Source of the DNA: Saxidomus purpurata
Lineage: Eukaryota; Mollusca; Bivalvia; Venerida; Veneridae
DNA length: 64,000 nt
NCBI GenBank assembly: GCA_022818135.1
Contig: JAFMSR010000007.1
Span: 8,106,543 to 8,170,542, forward strand
Direction: 5' to 3'
The notes beneath the pieces are model-generated. The model ran no database searches. It had not been told where the DNA came from and saw only the letters and a list, made by a program, of their open reading frames with translations. Below are positions 23,786-36,902 of this stretch, piece by piece. Both the position numbers and the translations under genes were made by a program. The first letter of the stretch is position 1. Every line of letters begins with the position of its first letter.

Positions 23786-24164
23786 CACTCGCCCATCCAA
23801 TGCCATATTTCATGTGCAATTCTAAACGGGTCGTCTCGCGTAATTAAGTCATTCTTGTCTTATTGATAGCAGAAGCACTTTAATGAGTGGTGATGTGACA
23901 AAAGGTCATTATACATTGTTGAAAACAGTTCCAAATTCAATCAGACTCTTGCACAGCTGTGGAACCTATATTTAACTCCGCTTCAACAGGGATTTCTTAC
24001 CTGTAAACTCGGTCAGAAAATTTCAGTATTGGCTCAACAAAGAATAATAACCGCATGATATCAAACATAAGGATACATCTCACCATCATTTAGAATTATT
24101 TTCATTGTCATACAAATGGTTTATAAAATTATCTTCAAAACCGCACATTAAAATTCAATATAGT

Positions 24165-24975
24165 TATTGCTGTAATATATATTATTATTCAACTTTACAA
24201 TATTACACACTGTATTAGATCAATTGCGCACATGATATGAAACAGGTAGAGCTAATACAAAGCATGATTGAGCCGATATGAGAAAAACAGGGCCAATACG
24301 AGAAAACAGGGCCAATATGGAATTCAAGCATTCTGATTGGTTTAAAAGAGAAGTCACTTCCGTTAGATTTTTAAACGGCGCCATTTTGTTTCAGTTGATA
24401 TGCAGACTTTTTTAGACTCCTGCTGATGTCTTATTTTACTAAGTTAAATACAAATAAAATTGTTATTGTTACAAGAACATTTATTTCTCACTTACCGGAT
24501 AGAAAGATCTCTATTTTTAGCAGTGATGGAAAATCTTATCTTACATAGGGTTATCGAAAAATGACTGTAAAATTTTTATTTTTGAAATAAACATAGGGTT
24601 ATGGATATTCATTTTCTTAGTTAGATCATTTTCTATCCATCTATAGCAGTTTTGAAGTAAAATTCGAGAAAAAGTTGATTTTCATTTTTTCATCCCCATC
24701 CTGTATTTACACTTATTTCTTCTTACTTGTGTGAAAATGCGATTTAAACGGTGCACCCTCGGGTTGAGATACGTCCAAAAAAAACTCGGCAGAGCCTCGT
24801 TTTTGGGACGTATCTCAACCCTCGGGTAGGATATCCTTATCCACAACTCATGAACATGTTAGATTCAATATTGTAAAGTTGAATTATAAAATTATCATTA
24901 ATCAAGTGATTTCATATTGGCCTTCGGCCTTGGGCCAATACGACCACCCTCGGACAAATAACAATTATAATATTA
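24165..24975. mobile_element. Large palindromic non-autonomous element
   Basis: Inverted arms at about 24179-24209 and 24868-24897 share the core ATTCAACTTTACAATATT and its complement. Inside, 24756-24778 and 24804-24826 form a hairpin (GGGTTGAGATACGTCC) around a loop with GGCAGAGCCTCGTT. A second small hairpin, ATTGGCC...GGCCAAT, is at 24916-24939. GGGCCAATA is also repeated near 24290-24320. Segments resemble 36440-36800 and 42855-42920, so this is the longest of three related copies in the window. Confidence 0.65.
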
Positions 24976-25484
24976 CACATATAGATACGTCCTATTTTGC
25001 ATTCCTACTTGGCCTGAGTATTCCGATAAGCAATGACATAATGCATCATCTTCATCTCTAGAGAATTTGAATATCTTCTTTGCGACCAGAAAAAGGGGAT
25101 GCGGTATTTGAATTATTTCTTAATGCATGCTACATTTTAAAAAAAAAACAGACACACACACAATTACAACTTTACTTAAGCTGTCCGTTGATATTCGAAG
25201 AGAAAGGTGAAATTTAGTATCAGACTACATAATTTTTGTCATGTGGATTTTATGTATGATAAGATTGCATTTTTCAAATTTCACAAAGAAGTTGCGCATG
25301 AGGGTAGCTTCAAATATTACAGTACGAGTAATGTATTTTTCAAGAAAATAACAAGCTTAGGTTTGATTTTGCATACTATCGATTATATATTTCACGAAGA
25401 GTAGATTATAAGGACAAACTCTTCATAATTAGATCTCTAAAAACAATAGTTATACATTTATTAATAAATATTCATAACATGGTG

Positions 25485-25486
<2 letters not shown>
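24976..25486. other. Intergenic, no gene recognised
   Basis: AT-rich, only chance-length reading frames. Confidence 0.4.

Positions 25487-25533
<47 letters not shown>
25487..25533. repeat. (TC)n microsatellite
   Basis: Uninterrupted dinucleotide run of 47 bases. Confidence 0.97.
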
Positions 25534-25534
<1 letters not shown>

Positions 25535-28500
25535 ATTATCTTGCTTACAAAGCAAGAAGTTTCCGTAATATGTTTGTTAAATGTATTCTATATGTGTGAT
25601 AAGCTTCAAATGACTTGGTTTCATTAATTATGTATCAAAGAAAAAAAACAACTTTGACGCATGTGCTGGTTAATAGCATTCTAACATCACAACTTATATA
25701 TAAGGATGTTATTTGAAACCTTTGAAGATAATCTTATAAACATGATTTATGACTCTATTCACCATAAGTAATCATAAAATTGAAAAACAGGTTTATCAGG
25801 CCGCAACAAATTTTCTTCGTATTATATTTTCTTTTAAAAACGGGAAGACATTGAAAATTAGTGATTTGTACTTGATTCATAATCAACTGGATATTTTTCG
25901 TGGAGTATGAAGTATATACTGACAAACGGCTTAACAGAACGCAAAACAATTTTGCAGTCAAATGAAAACCTTTACTTAAAAGTAAAGTTTACTTTAAATC
26001 TATTTTCTTTCGGTCATTTCTAAACAAATATTCAAATTCGTTGCGTTATCATTGAGTACCGTCATGCGTAGACTTTACTTCTGATTGGTCAAAATTCAGC
26101 AAGTAGCAGAGTAACTTATTGAACGAATAACTTACATTTCCAGGTCGCATACACCAATGACATTATTTCAGATATCTCAAGCTTATGTCAGGAGTCAAAA
26201 TCCACGGCCATATAATTGTTATTTAGAAAGAAATGAAGCTACTTTCAAAACTTGAATCTGAGCACAATTGGTGTCAAATTAGCTTGAGAAGATCAGGTAA
26301 AACAATGCTTTTTACAGGATTGGTCTTTATTGGTGACAACAAAACAGGTAGTTTAATGCAACTTAAAAAAAGATCAGGCCAACGAAAACCAACTAAACTA
26401 ACGAACTGATTCGTAAATTCATCTTAAATCATTCTTTAGTACTTGTAATAGTGTGAGCCAGTAAAGTTTCCATTTACCATTTCCATATACCATTTCGTGA
26501 TTATTTGCCCCATATAGAGATAAATTCGTAGACAATACATTCAATCATATTATTATAATAGACCAAGTGTGTTTAAAGTTACCCAGTTAATGCAAGCTGA
26601 TAAAAACTAATTACATTGAAGCTTGCCAATTTTTTATAGCATGCTTTTACTTTGCGGCAGTTAATAGTGGTTGCAAGTACATAGATTGAGTTAACGCACA
26701 GTCGACAATACTATAAATTAAGACCATTACTTAAAGTAAGTTAGCTAAACCTGTCTGTCTTCTCATAGCATTTGCTCCATCAATTTTCCTTTCCTTAAGC
26801 TCGTACAGACTATAAAGTCCACTTAAATAGTATAACAAAATATTTACTGAGTTACAAGGCATGACTTTTTTTTATAAATGTTAAAGGTCCACTACTAAGC
26901 GAAAATTAAGTGACAGTTATTTCAATGGCAAGTATATTACCTTATGCAAGACACTAAATAATGAAGATTGGCAGGTTAAAATTTACAGAAAGTGTTTGGA
27001 ACACAAAGAAAAGTATGTGTATTATGTTGAAATCTCAGTGAATCGACAAAATGACTACCCAGGTCTTTTTAACTTCTTCATAATGCATAGAAAAATAATT
27101 GTATATGTGCTGTGATTTATTTAGAATTTCTACATACCAACTTTCATTTTTTTATTAAAAATAACATATTTCTGTGCTTTTTAAAGTATATTTGAATTTT
27201 CACTTTCCTTAGTATTGGACCTTTAAAATAAAGACATAAAATATATGTTCCTATCATGGTAATTATTATACCAATTTGTCACTCTGCTGTACACTAAAAC
27301 TGCACTATTGTTATTAGCTCACCCTCTTGACACATACTCTATACATTATTTCTACGTACTAGTAATACTTTTGTCTAGGTAAGAATCATTTATATTTGTC
27401 ACGATGAATTTGTCAAGGCATTTGTTTGTAACAAAATACTATATACATGTATACGTTACGATAAATTAAATTTGAATCTTGAATCTAAAAGATAAAATTT
27501 GTGTTTTTTGTTTTTTGTATTCAAGATAGGGTTTGTGTATCTGTTTTCGTCTGTTTTTAACTCAAGCGCTTGCTAGTTCATTCTTTCGTTTGTATGCTAA
27601 AGAAACTTACTGGATTTCCGACTTTTAGCAAAGGAGAATGACGATATATCATTCGTAATGTCAGGAGTCTAATATTTAAAGAAGAAAGGCATGCCAGTTG
27701 TAAAATTGGTGCTAAGTGTATATTAGTTATAGCGCACTTGTTGTGCCTTTAATTGTTCCATGTGAAAAGTGTATAGATTTATCTCCTTTTGTTGATTTCG
27801 CTTTCGAGAGAGATTCTCATCAGTTAAAGTGGGTATCATACAGGTCAGAACTAACAACTTTACCAACCTTTTTCCTAAGACTTTCTTGTTGCTTATTAGC
27901 GACATAAATATTATAGAAAAGTATGACTACGTGTATCTCTTGAGAATAACTACAAAGGCAGGAAATGGAAAAAAACTTTCAGGAACGTAGTTACTATCTA
28001 CTTGTATTCCTGTAAGTATTAGTTTGATTCGTGTCGGAATGGTTGGTCTGTTGCCACTTGGAGGTACCTAAGTGTGTTTTAGCAAAACACAGAAAGAATG
28101 AGGATAATGATTAATGATTAATACGCCCTGGTGTATGAAACCTACTTAGCCTGTTCTTAAATGATTATCCATTTCTTTGCGTGTCTTAATCATAAAGCAT
28201 GACATTAATTTATTGGGTGACTTAAAGCAAAGAAATCGACCTTAAGGTACTGCGCATGCGTAAATACATATAAAGGTTTAAGAAATAACTTTTTAACTTT
28301 AAAGCAATGTGCGGCAATACATTTGGATAGGTGATACAGGTGAGTCTTTTTTGTGCTCAGAAATATCATGGGCTTACACTTCATGTTTGATAATCTACGA
28401 TTTTTCAAAGTATATATATAAATAATATAATTCTAGTTTCGCTTACAGGAATAATTCTTTGTACGACAGTAGCAATTGGTGTTAGATAATTCAAATATTT

Positions 28501-30200
28501 ATGATATAGACCTCCAAAAGATTGTCTCTGTCTGTCCATCATGACATGTTTAAAGCTTTTTTATTATTTAATACACATAGACTATATTAAGTCAAACGTT
28601 GTATATGTGTTTAGCGATTCAAACAAACATCATCAGTCTAAAATATCGCAAAATCTAACTGGTGTTTTTTTTCGGGAGACACTCAAAATCTCCCCTTGGT
28701 CCAAAAATGGCATAGTTGTCATAATCCCCTTAACGGATTTTACATTTTGAATTCAATAATTTTTTTTTTCAATCATTCGCTTTAGTAAAGTTAAACTAGA
28801 GACACATGAAACATTCAGTAATTTTTTATTCAGTGTATGCTTTTCCACTTGTAAAAAAATAATAATCTCTGCAACGATTAATAGTTGTAATATACAGGCG
28901 TAACAATTAACTGCACGGACCTAAATACACATATGGTCCATGCTAACTGAAATAAAACTGCATGCACAGCGGTCATTTTTGTTTTCTGTCTAAATATCTT
29001 TTAAATAGTATGACAATGTTAAACTTTTAGTTAAATAAGATATAACGTTGAAATTAATAGATATTCATTTATATTTTACAAGCCTATACAGTATTAATCA
29101 TGTCAGAAGAAAGAAAACGACAGCGTCGTGTTTTTCTTTTTTTGTCTTTGTATCTTCATATGAATACCATTATTTAGTACTATGACAACACTTATTAAGC
29201 TATGAGAATTATTTTCGTGTTTCTTAAAAAGAAATCACAGCAGCGTTTTGAATTGATATTCTTAATGGTTAATATATACGTTTACCCGGAAAAGTAGAAG
29301 AATCAATGAATAAAAACTGCCAGTACACACGTTTATATACTTCAAGTTATAGAAGTACGTTAGCATTTTTAAAGCATTTTCTCTCTTCACATTTACCTCT
29401 TTCAGTATTATGGCAACACTGTCCAATTTTTATCATTAAAACTTTTTAACCCGTTTTTCATCTGTTTTCAAACTGATTGCGAAGCTATGTACACGGTGCC
29501 TTCTTTAGAATATGTGGCTGACGTTAGTAGATTCTTTTAAAGTGTTATTAAGCTGTTGTAAGTTAGTATAGTTTCGTGCCCGAAGAAGTTGACGAGTTAC
29601 GGAAGAAAACTCACACGCTGCACTTGCCATTATACTATTTATCATTATTTGCTTCCGTTTTCAAGTTCGCTTTGACATTTTTCAAAACGTTTTATTGAAA
29701 TTTACTTCATAACTTCTTTATTCTTTTGTTTAGATATATAATAAAGTAATTTAAAGTAATTTACAGTTAACCGTATATATTAATAGTTAATACACAAATT
29801 CCGCTGTAGAAGTGTTTCTGTCTGAAGAAAGAAAACTCCCACACCACGTATTTCCTTTGCTTTATTTTTTAGTTCTAACACAAGTATGAATTTACTTAAC
29901 TTATTAAGAAATACATTACTTATATTTTGTTGAAATGCTGAAAGTACAGTTTTATAAATTTCTGTAATCATTTATGCACATTCATGGAATTGTAAACGAA
30001 GCCTTCGCCGGCAATTCTTTTCTCTTCTCCATATTAAAATTTCATCATGTTCTACAATTAAGTAAAAACGGTGGAGTAAATGAAGCATTCCATTGATCAT
30101 TTACTGTAATATAGGCAACACCTACTAGTCATGCACGAGAAATTCAAGTATCAAAACAGTAGTAATTGAGGATAAATCCTAAAATAGTGACAAATCGAAA
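25534..30200. other. Intergenic, no gene recognised
   Basis: About 4.7 kb of AT-rich DNA without a supported gene. From about 28980 to 29960 there is weak internal repetition: AGTATGACAATGTT-like and CAGAAGAAAGAAAAC-like segments recur at roughly 170-250-bp spacing (near 29008, 29175, 29404 and near 29104, 29605, 29822), suggesting a very old tandem repeat. Remaining frames have no recognised domain. Confidence 0.35.
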
Positions 30201-30201
30201 C

Positions 30202-30360
30202 GGGGAGCGGTGGTGTAGAGGTTATTGTGTCTGCCGCTCATCCCAGAGGTCGCGTCCCAATGAGATCACCATCGTGCTTCCTCATATGGCACCAGTACTG
30301 GCGACTCGAAAAACGTCAAGCTTTCTTCACAAGCGAGCTAAAATAAATTAGTATAAACTA
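30202..30360 (+). mobile_element. tRNA-derived SINE, copy 1
   Basis: The tRNA-like head begins GGGAGCGGTGGTGTAGAGG, containing an RNA polymerase III A box near 30208-30222. The B box near 30250-30262 has decayed (AGGTCGCGTCCC). The tail carries CCAGTACTGG and ACTCGA, and ends in GAGCTAAAATAAATTAGTATAA. Matches the copy at 48975-49158, which has a perfect B box. Non-coding; the frame 30166-30351 is an artefact. Confidence 0.75.
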
Positions 30361-31455
30361 AATCAAAACGGAAAAATTACGAGAGGCCATTTTCAAGTAT
30401 AAAAGAGGCTAATTTTTGTTACATAATGAATGACTAGTGTTCTTTTTAATAACTGATGACCATGTAATAGAACGAATTAGGACTATCTAGCCTCAAAAAT
30501 GTATAGCATATTTACGCAAAAACTTGTTATGCACCCGAAAAAATGGCTGTTTTATTCACTGAAGGGAACCTACGTAATTCTTGTGCACATAATGCCAATA
30601 TCATACACAGAAACTTTGAATAAAACTTTTTAAAAAATGTATTACTTTTCATTTAGAGATGTTAATTTTTTGTAGAGTTGATATACACATTTTAAGCAAG
30701 CATGTCAAATATTAAATTGTTTTATGCAATAGTTAACAAGAAAATCCAATTTTATCATGTGTTTTTTTGAATCGCTTTACACCTATACTCTCGAAACTGA
30801 CTATATATCAAACACTACAGCGTATACATTTTATGCGAACACTGGTTTGCAAACTGAATGTAGAAAAACCGGCAACGCGAAACATAAAAATTCGCGAAAT
30901 ATTAAAATTTCGCTGATTCTAATTTGCGTGATTGTTTATGCAGTGTGGTAAAAATCTGTAAGCTGAACTCGTCTTTGCATTCAGGCTGTTGAGTTTAAGC
31001 TTAAAACATCCATGTCGTTATACTTGCATTAACGAGGCACTCCCTACATCTAGCAGATTATATTCTTGAAACATAGAGTGTTTGTTCAATGAACGTAAAA
31101 TGATAACTAAATACAATTTCAAAGAATAACCTATGGCGAAAATTGCCTCATTTTACCACAATTAAACAATATTGAGGCTTTATGTAATAAATCGCATCCA
31201 CCAATTAATTGTACAACAACAACTCTACATAGATTATTGAATGGTTTACGGTACTGCAGTATAGTTTAAACCGTTGATTCTATCGACAATGACTGGGAAT
31301 GCATAGCTGACACTTTAAGGTTTAAGTTATAATACTTCCAAAGATTCTATTATTTATATGTTCGGCATCAGTTATAGGGTATGTCCCTTTAAGTCAATAC
31401 TGTGTTTATATTCTAGAAACACTAATCTAGAAGAAGTACAACAGAAAGCAACAAG
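30361..31455. other. 5' flank of receptor R3
   Basis: AT-rich. A good 3' splice-like site (TTTATATTCTAG ending at 31416) lies 40 bp upstream of the ATG. With the compact exon that follows it suggests a 5'UTR intron for R3; no other gene seen. Confidence 0.35.
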
Positions 31456-32610
31456 ATGAACGGTACGTACGGTGACTCGACCACTTTAACATACGAGACG
31501 CAGAATGCAACAACTACAATGGAACAAGAGGAATCCGAAGCATTTAACGAATCTCGTCAACTCCAAGACCGCATTAACTATGTTCAGATTTTTCTATGTC
31601 CTATTCTGTTAGTAGTTGGCATTTTTGGCAACACTTGCATCGCAATTACAGTGTCGCATCCACAGTTCAAACAAATGACAATAAGATTCTTTCTCACAGC
31701 TCTTGCGTTTTCGGATTCACTCGCCATCTTGACAAATCCTTTTAACCAAAACTTCATGAAAACAATTGGGGAAAGGGATCCTCGAGCATTGTCAAATTTT
31801 GGCTGCAAGCTATTCTTTGTTGTTTACCGAACTGGAAAGTTGACGGCCTCCTGGTTTATTGTTGGTATAGCTGTCGAAAGATTTTTCGCCGTGGTGTTTC
31901 CGCAACATATGAAAACCATACTACAGAAGAGAAATGTGTTTATCGCTATAGCAACTGTTTATATCACAATAACCACAGCTAATGCGTTCTGGTCATTCTC
32001 AACGGCAATATCGGAAGACAATGTATGTCTGTCTGACCTCGTGCCGGCAGGAGGGTTTCAAAGGCATAAATTCCACATAATTCTGGCAGCATGTATATAC
32101 ACTTTTGCTCCTTTCCTCATCCTTGTTTGCATCACTCCTCCGATCATAATTAAACTTCTTTATTTGCAAGGTAGACGGCGAAATATAATGCAGAAAGAGA
32201 GTTCAACAAATGACACATCAAGGATATCCTTAATGTTGATCGTCGTTATTTTCTCCTGGGTTATCTGGGTCACACCGATTACTGTCGTTCTCATCCATAC
32301 ACTCTGGACAAATGAACCCATTTTTGGTTCAACTAAAAAGGAATTAATTGTCCTCCAGGCAATAGCGCAGTTCTTCGAGCAAATTAACCATTCGTGTAAT
32401 TTCTTTATGTACGTGCTCTTCTCAGCAAGATTTCGAGAACGATTTCGGCATATGATGAGCATACGGTTCTGTAAAAAATCATCTGAAGAAGCGAATGGAG
32501 TGTCGCACTTCTCATCGGATCCGACAACCAGCTCATCAAAGCTGGAGTCAGAGTCAAATGGAACCCGCAATACAACTGGTTTTGACAGCGATCTGACTGG
32601 AGGGCCCTAA
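31456..32610 (+). CDS. Class A (rhodopsin-like) GPCR, type A paralogue R3
   Basis: Intact 384-residue single-exon receptor. Approximate helices: TM1 45-68 (Asn59 in GNT), TM2 77-100 (Asp87 in LAFSD), TM3 117-140 (Cys117 at its start, ERF 141-143), TM4 160-182, TM5 208-234, TM6 258-281 (WVTP 271-274), TM7 297-322 (Asn311-His-Ser-Cys-Asn315-Phe, Tyr319). ECL2 Cys191 sits in VCLSDLVPAGG, nearly the same loop as in R1. Sequons at Asn2, Asn17 and Asn31; the N-terminus is acidic and Thr-rich and the longest of the + strand copies. The tail after residue 340 is rich in Ser, Thr and acidic residues, which fits kinase/arrestin regulation. It shares with R1 the segment from ERDPRA through CKLFFVVYRT. 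Ligand unknown; neuropeptide-like or chemosensory. Confidence 0.93.
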   Translation: MNGTYGDSTTLTYETQNATTTMEQEESEAFNESRQLQDRINYVQIFLCPILLVVGIFGNTCIAITVSHPQFKQMTIRFFLTALAFSDSLAILTNPFNQNFMKTIGERDPRALSNFGCKLFFVVYRTGKLTASWFIVGIAVERFFAVVFPQHMKTILQKRNVFIAIATVYITITTANAFWSFSTAISEDNVCLSDLVPAGGFQRHKFHIILAACIYTFAPFLILVCITPPIIIKLLYLQGRRRNIMQKESSTNDTSRISLMLIVVIFSWVIWVTPITVVLIHTLWTNEPIFGSTKKELIVLQAIAQFFEQINHSCNFFMYVLFSARFRERFRHMMSIRFCKKSSEEANGVSHFSSDPTTSSSKLESESNGTRNTTGFDSDLTGGP

Positions 32611-33053
32611 ATATGAACACACACAACCACACGACAACAGCAGGACACGAAAAAAATATATAGAAGATAATTTGTTAATTAAGACTGAAAAGGAACCAAT
32701 ATCACTTTTATAAGAAAAAGTCTACCCGTACTTCTTTTTGGTGATTCAACCCTCTCAGACCAAGAAAAAAATACATTTATATTTCATCAGGTTCAATGCT
32801 TCATACATGACAGCAAAAGATTCACATAATTCATTGCGTTTGCATGAAACAAAACCTTAAATTCATATTTCATTTTCATCCTAAATAGATTTATATTTAA
32901 TTGTAACACCCGAATTTACTTTCAAAATTGTACAGTTCTAGTACAAAGAAGTTTTGTCAGGGAGAAGAATTTTATAAGATATTTTGTCTTTCTTTCTTAT
33001 CCTTTTCCATTTTTGTAATTGTTATACTGTGTGCATACATGTGTATATATGGG

Positions 33054-33059
33054 AATAAA
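33054..33059 (+). terminator. Candidate polyadenylation signal for R3
   Basis: AATAAA about 440 bp downstream of the R3 stop codon; the spacing is similar to that seen for R2. Plausible 3'UTR end, not proven. Confidence 0.4.
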
Positions 33060-33815
33060 ATCTGTTTAAACTAGGAAAATGCATAAAAGTCAGTGATGTG
33101 TGCGTTGTGAACCTTTTACTATTTATTAAATTCACTTTGTATTGTGTTTGTGTTGTTTCATATTTTTACAATGTATAAAATGAAATAATTGTATAATGTT
33201 ATGGGTATAAAAGTGGTTGCTAAAGTGACAAAATTAAGAAGTGCAAACAATTTATACCTTTTGATAAAATTAAAACATCTGGAGTTGCAAAAAAAAAGAT
33301 ATGGTTATATCATGTTTAAATCGACTGTTTGACAATAATTGAGCTATGATTAAATTAAACTCAAATGTTTACAAGCCATTGTGTTGTTTACATTTGTTTT
33401 TGGAAAAAAATGATAATGGAAAAACATATTGAATTCAGTCTCTGTATTTTTCATAGATACGTATTATATTGTACTTTTATTATTTTCAATACTTGTAACG
33501 TTGTTTTTTTTGTATGTCGTGATAGTTTAGCTGTTGTACATTCTTACAACATGAATACTCTTTATTCAAAATATCGGTTTGCGTTAAGTCAATATTTAAT
33601 ACTCTGATAGAGTAATGAATCAACGAGCAGATACATGTATGGTTCAAATAATCCATAAAAATCATATCATTGCTAAAGCTGATTTTTGTTAGTACCTCTC
33701 GTGCTCGTAGTAAGGTAGTGTGCTCGTCGTGCGTGGTTAGTCGCCGGCTTCAAACCCCTTCTGAAATTGTTCAAATTGTAATCGATATTTCAAAGGACTC
33801 ATTTTTGTATTGTCT
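33060..33815. other. Intergenic, no gene recognised
   Basis: AT-rich. A tRNA-like scrap at about 33715-33770 ends with a B-box-like GGCTTCAAACCCC but lacks a convincing A box, so it may be a worn SINE head. Confidence 0.3.
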
Positions 33816-34660
33816 TCTACTAGATTCCTTTCAGTGCAGATGACAATTGCAAAACTCTAGTTGCCACGGCAGCATAATGTTAAATAAACAAAACATCTTA
33901 TCCTCAGTAGAATTCCTTCTACCCATGTTGGTTTGTCAAAAAACATGGCCACCTGTGGGCGGTTGTAGGTTTTCTAATCTGAATATCGTAGAAATTTAAA
34001 AAATCTGCTTCTTACTGAAATGTTCTTAAGGTGACTTTCTACCAAACTCATTCAAGCCTGGTAACTCAGACCGGGCTAATGTCAGGCAGATTTCTCTATT
34101 GAAAACTCACTGAAATCTTCTATTCAGTAAATATTGGACAGTCAGGTTTAAAAATCATTTCACATGAATGATTACTATGTGACCTTCGAAAACAATTACT
34201 TCAAGCCATGTTGGTTAATGACAAAACATGACTGTCAGTTGAGAGGCAGATTTCCTTACCTTGTTATAGAAGTATAGTTTGAAGTGATATTACCGTTCCA
34301 AGCGACCATCATAATTTTAAGAAAGGCATTTATTAATGATCTTGAAATATACTCAAAGAATAGTATCTGTATAAAAATGATTACTATTGAACACAGAGGA
34401 AATCAGTGAAAAAAATCGTTTCAACTATTCTCGTCAAAACTTTAAAAGTTACCCTTTCTGTTAGGTATATTTCCATAGTAAGAAATATGATTCAGTCTGT
34501 GTGTAACTCATTTCTTGCATGATTTTGAAGCACCTGCTGTGTTTAAGCATCTTTCTTGACATTAATCTATATCAGTTATAAACGTAAAACAATTTTGATC
34601 ACAGTTTAAAGCAATAACTAGTACACAGAACATTCTTAATGTGCCTTTTTACCAAACTCT
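33816..34660. repeat. Dispersed repeat, copy 1
   Basis: Shares GAAGTGATATTACCGTTC and ACCATCATAATTT (34276-34318) and CCTTTCTGTTAGGTATAT (34453-34470) with 55086-55265 in the same order and orientation. A third shared patch (GCTGTGTTTAAGC against ACTGTGTTTAAAGC) follows in both. Boundaries are not clear. Non-coding. Confidence 0.5.
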
Positions 34661-34944
34661 CATGCATATTATTACCATTGTCTGTCACCCGTCTTTATCA
34701 TTTTGCATCACATGAAATATCCTTTGAAACTTCAGGGTTACTCACTTTAAAACATATTACCAATTATCCGTTCGCTTTTTCCAATTTGATTTCTTTACCT
34801 AAGGAAACCTAAAGTAAGTGCATAAACACGAAGACATATTCACTTCAAATTTGTCTCAAATGAATTCATTAATTTATGTAATAAATGTTAGAGTTTTGGT
34901 TAATTCTACAGAGGACTCTACTAGCAATGTTACTGCTGTAACCA

Positions 34945-35110
34945 ATTAGTTAGCTCAATTGTAAAAACAGCTTAAAAGCTTATCGAGTCAATCTCTAGTC
35001 CGCTTCCTTGAAATACTAATAATGTTGTCAAATGAAGACCAAGTGACGATCGAACCTGCAACCTCTGGGATGACCAGCAGACACATTAACCTCTACAACA
35101 CAGTTCCCTT
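34945..35110 (-). mobile_element. tRNA-derived SINE, copy 2
   Basis: Read on the minus strand the head is GTTGTAGAGGTTAATG (A box) then TCTGCTGGTCATCCCAGAGG and GCAGGTTCGAT (B box, second half decayed). The tail keeps the GAGATTGACTCGATAAGC and GAGCTAA segments of the family. Same family as copies at 30202 and 48975. Confidence 0.7.
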
Positions 35111-36439
35111 TTACAGTGGTTTATTTTGCTACTAAGTGTATTTGTCCTTGTATATCATTTGCTAAGTTATTAAACGATGTGCATGTATTCAAGCTAATAA
35201 AGATTTTCTTTTGTTTTGTAATTATTTTATTTTATGTGGTTCTAGTAACTGATTTCTTTACGAAGGACTGTTTCAATTGTACTATAAACAACTCGACAGT
35301 TGTCGGGTCTCGTATACTGTTCATATGTCCAATGTATGTAAATCTGTTACAAACTAAATGACATACTTTATGTATACATGTACAATCAGTATACTACATG
35401 ATAATGAGTGTTGCTAAAGTGTGACTTGCAATTTCGGAAATGCGTAACCTGAGCCCAGATTAAATTAACATTATTACACAGAATGAAAGTAAAGTCGTGT
35501 AAAAATGTGTATGTGTCGACTAATATATTAAATGGGATATGCCCTACTGCAGCAGATTACTTTCATAGACTTAAAACAAATTTGCATTTTCAAGAAGAGC
35601 ATATTTCTAAAAAAATATCTATTTTGTGAACAAAACGATACTTTACTGTACTGTACACGTATTAAAACATTTTATAATAAAGTGCTACCCACCCAAAAAT
35701 GAAAACATATGTGAATGAAGGTTTAACGGCACTACAATACAATACATCTGAGGTAAAGTAATTCTGAAAATGGAAGAAGACTGTGATAGGTTCATCAGGG
35801 TATCTTGTAAATGCCTTTCAGTGGCCTAGCTTCCTAAAGGCCTTTTAGACATGTGCCTAAAATGCCACAGAATGCAGCTGTGGCCGTATTGTATTCAAAA
35901 GATTTTCACCGGGCATATCCCCGAACCCCCTAGAAATAGGTACCTACATTTCTTTCAAGCTACGCCCCTGCATTTGACAGACCAAACAAAATTGTGAACG
36001 TGCCTAGACATTACTGATGCTAATACACACTCTCCCACTGTACAATGAGACGTAATTTTGTATAACATAAACGAACTAACTCCTTTACGTTGATTGTTTA
36101 GTGGCCGTTCATCATTGTTATTGCCATAGTGTTCGCGATAATTTCTTTTTATCAGTAACTTTCAGGACGTATCGTCGCTCTGATGTTTTCGGTAATTCAC
36201 CTGAAAGTTGTTTATTCCATATCTATTGTGACATAATTGACTATCTGTCGCTTTATTTGTTCTTATATCATGCATTTTAGAGGGATGTTATATTGTTTCG
36301 GTCAAGGTGTTGGGGGGCCCCCGTTCTTTCGAACCTGCCCCGCGCTTATAAAGCTATCTTCGTGCTTAAGTTTCAGCACAAATCGATTTTTACTAAAAAA
36401 TACCGTATATACGAAACAAAAGAGCTATATTTAAAAAGT
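35111..36439. other. Intergenic, no gene recognised
   Basis: AT-rich. CACCGGGCATATCCCCGAACCC near 35908-35930 with CTACGCCCCTGC near 35960 looks like the end of an unidentified interspersed repeat. No gene supported. Confidence 0.3.
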
Positions 36440-36800
36440 CATTTTAGATATTTACGAACAAAACTTTCTTGCATATCGGATCGGCTTTTCCGGTGATTTT
36501 ATTCATGAATTTCTTGTGACGCAATGTTATAAATATTGTGACGGCACTTTCTCATGGATATAAATATCGTTTGTCTACATATAATCACGCATAGTTTCGA
36601 AAAGTTTGCATTTACAAATCTATTTTTAAAGGTAAGACGGAATGCAAGACAAAGTTTCTATCATTACTATACATTGTGTTCAAATGAAAATATCCGTCAC
36701 CGTTGGTAACTGTTATGCGGGTACTTGGCAGAGCCTCGTTCCTGCCAAACAGTTCCCATCGGTGATACACAACTCTCTCAAACAGTTCCTTCGTTCAGTA
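36440..36800. mobile_element. Palindromic repeat, related to 24165-24975
   Basis: CTTTCTTGCATATCGGATCGG near 36469-36489 resembles CTTGCATACCGGATCAG near 42862. GGCAGAGCCTCGTT at 36728-36741 is identical to the loop motif near 24788. The latter lies in an imperfect hairpin, GTCACCGTTGGTAACTG against CAGTTCCCATCGGTGAT (about 36696-36770). Confidence 0.5.
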
Positions 36801-36902
36801 AGTTGTTCATAATGTTTTGTTCACTGTCTTGATGTTGAGTCGGAAAAACGTTTCTTGTATTGGGTTATCGAAAGTAACATGGCGGCAACACCTAATAAAA
36901 GC

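Noticed and set aside
30166..30351. 61-residue Arg-rich frame
   Set aside because: Lies over the SINE copy.
32160..32632. Open frames of 136 and 75 residues opposite R3
   Set aside because: Antisense shadows of the receptor coding sequence.
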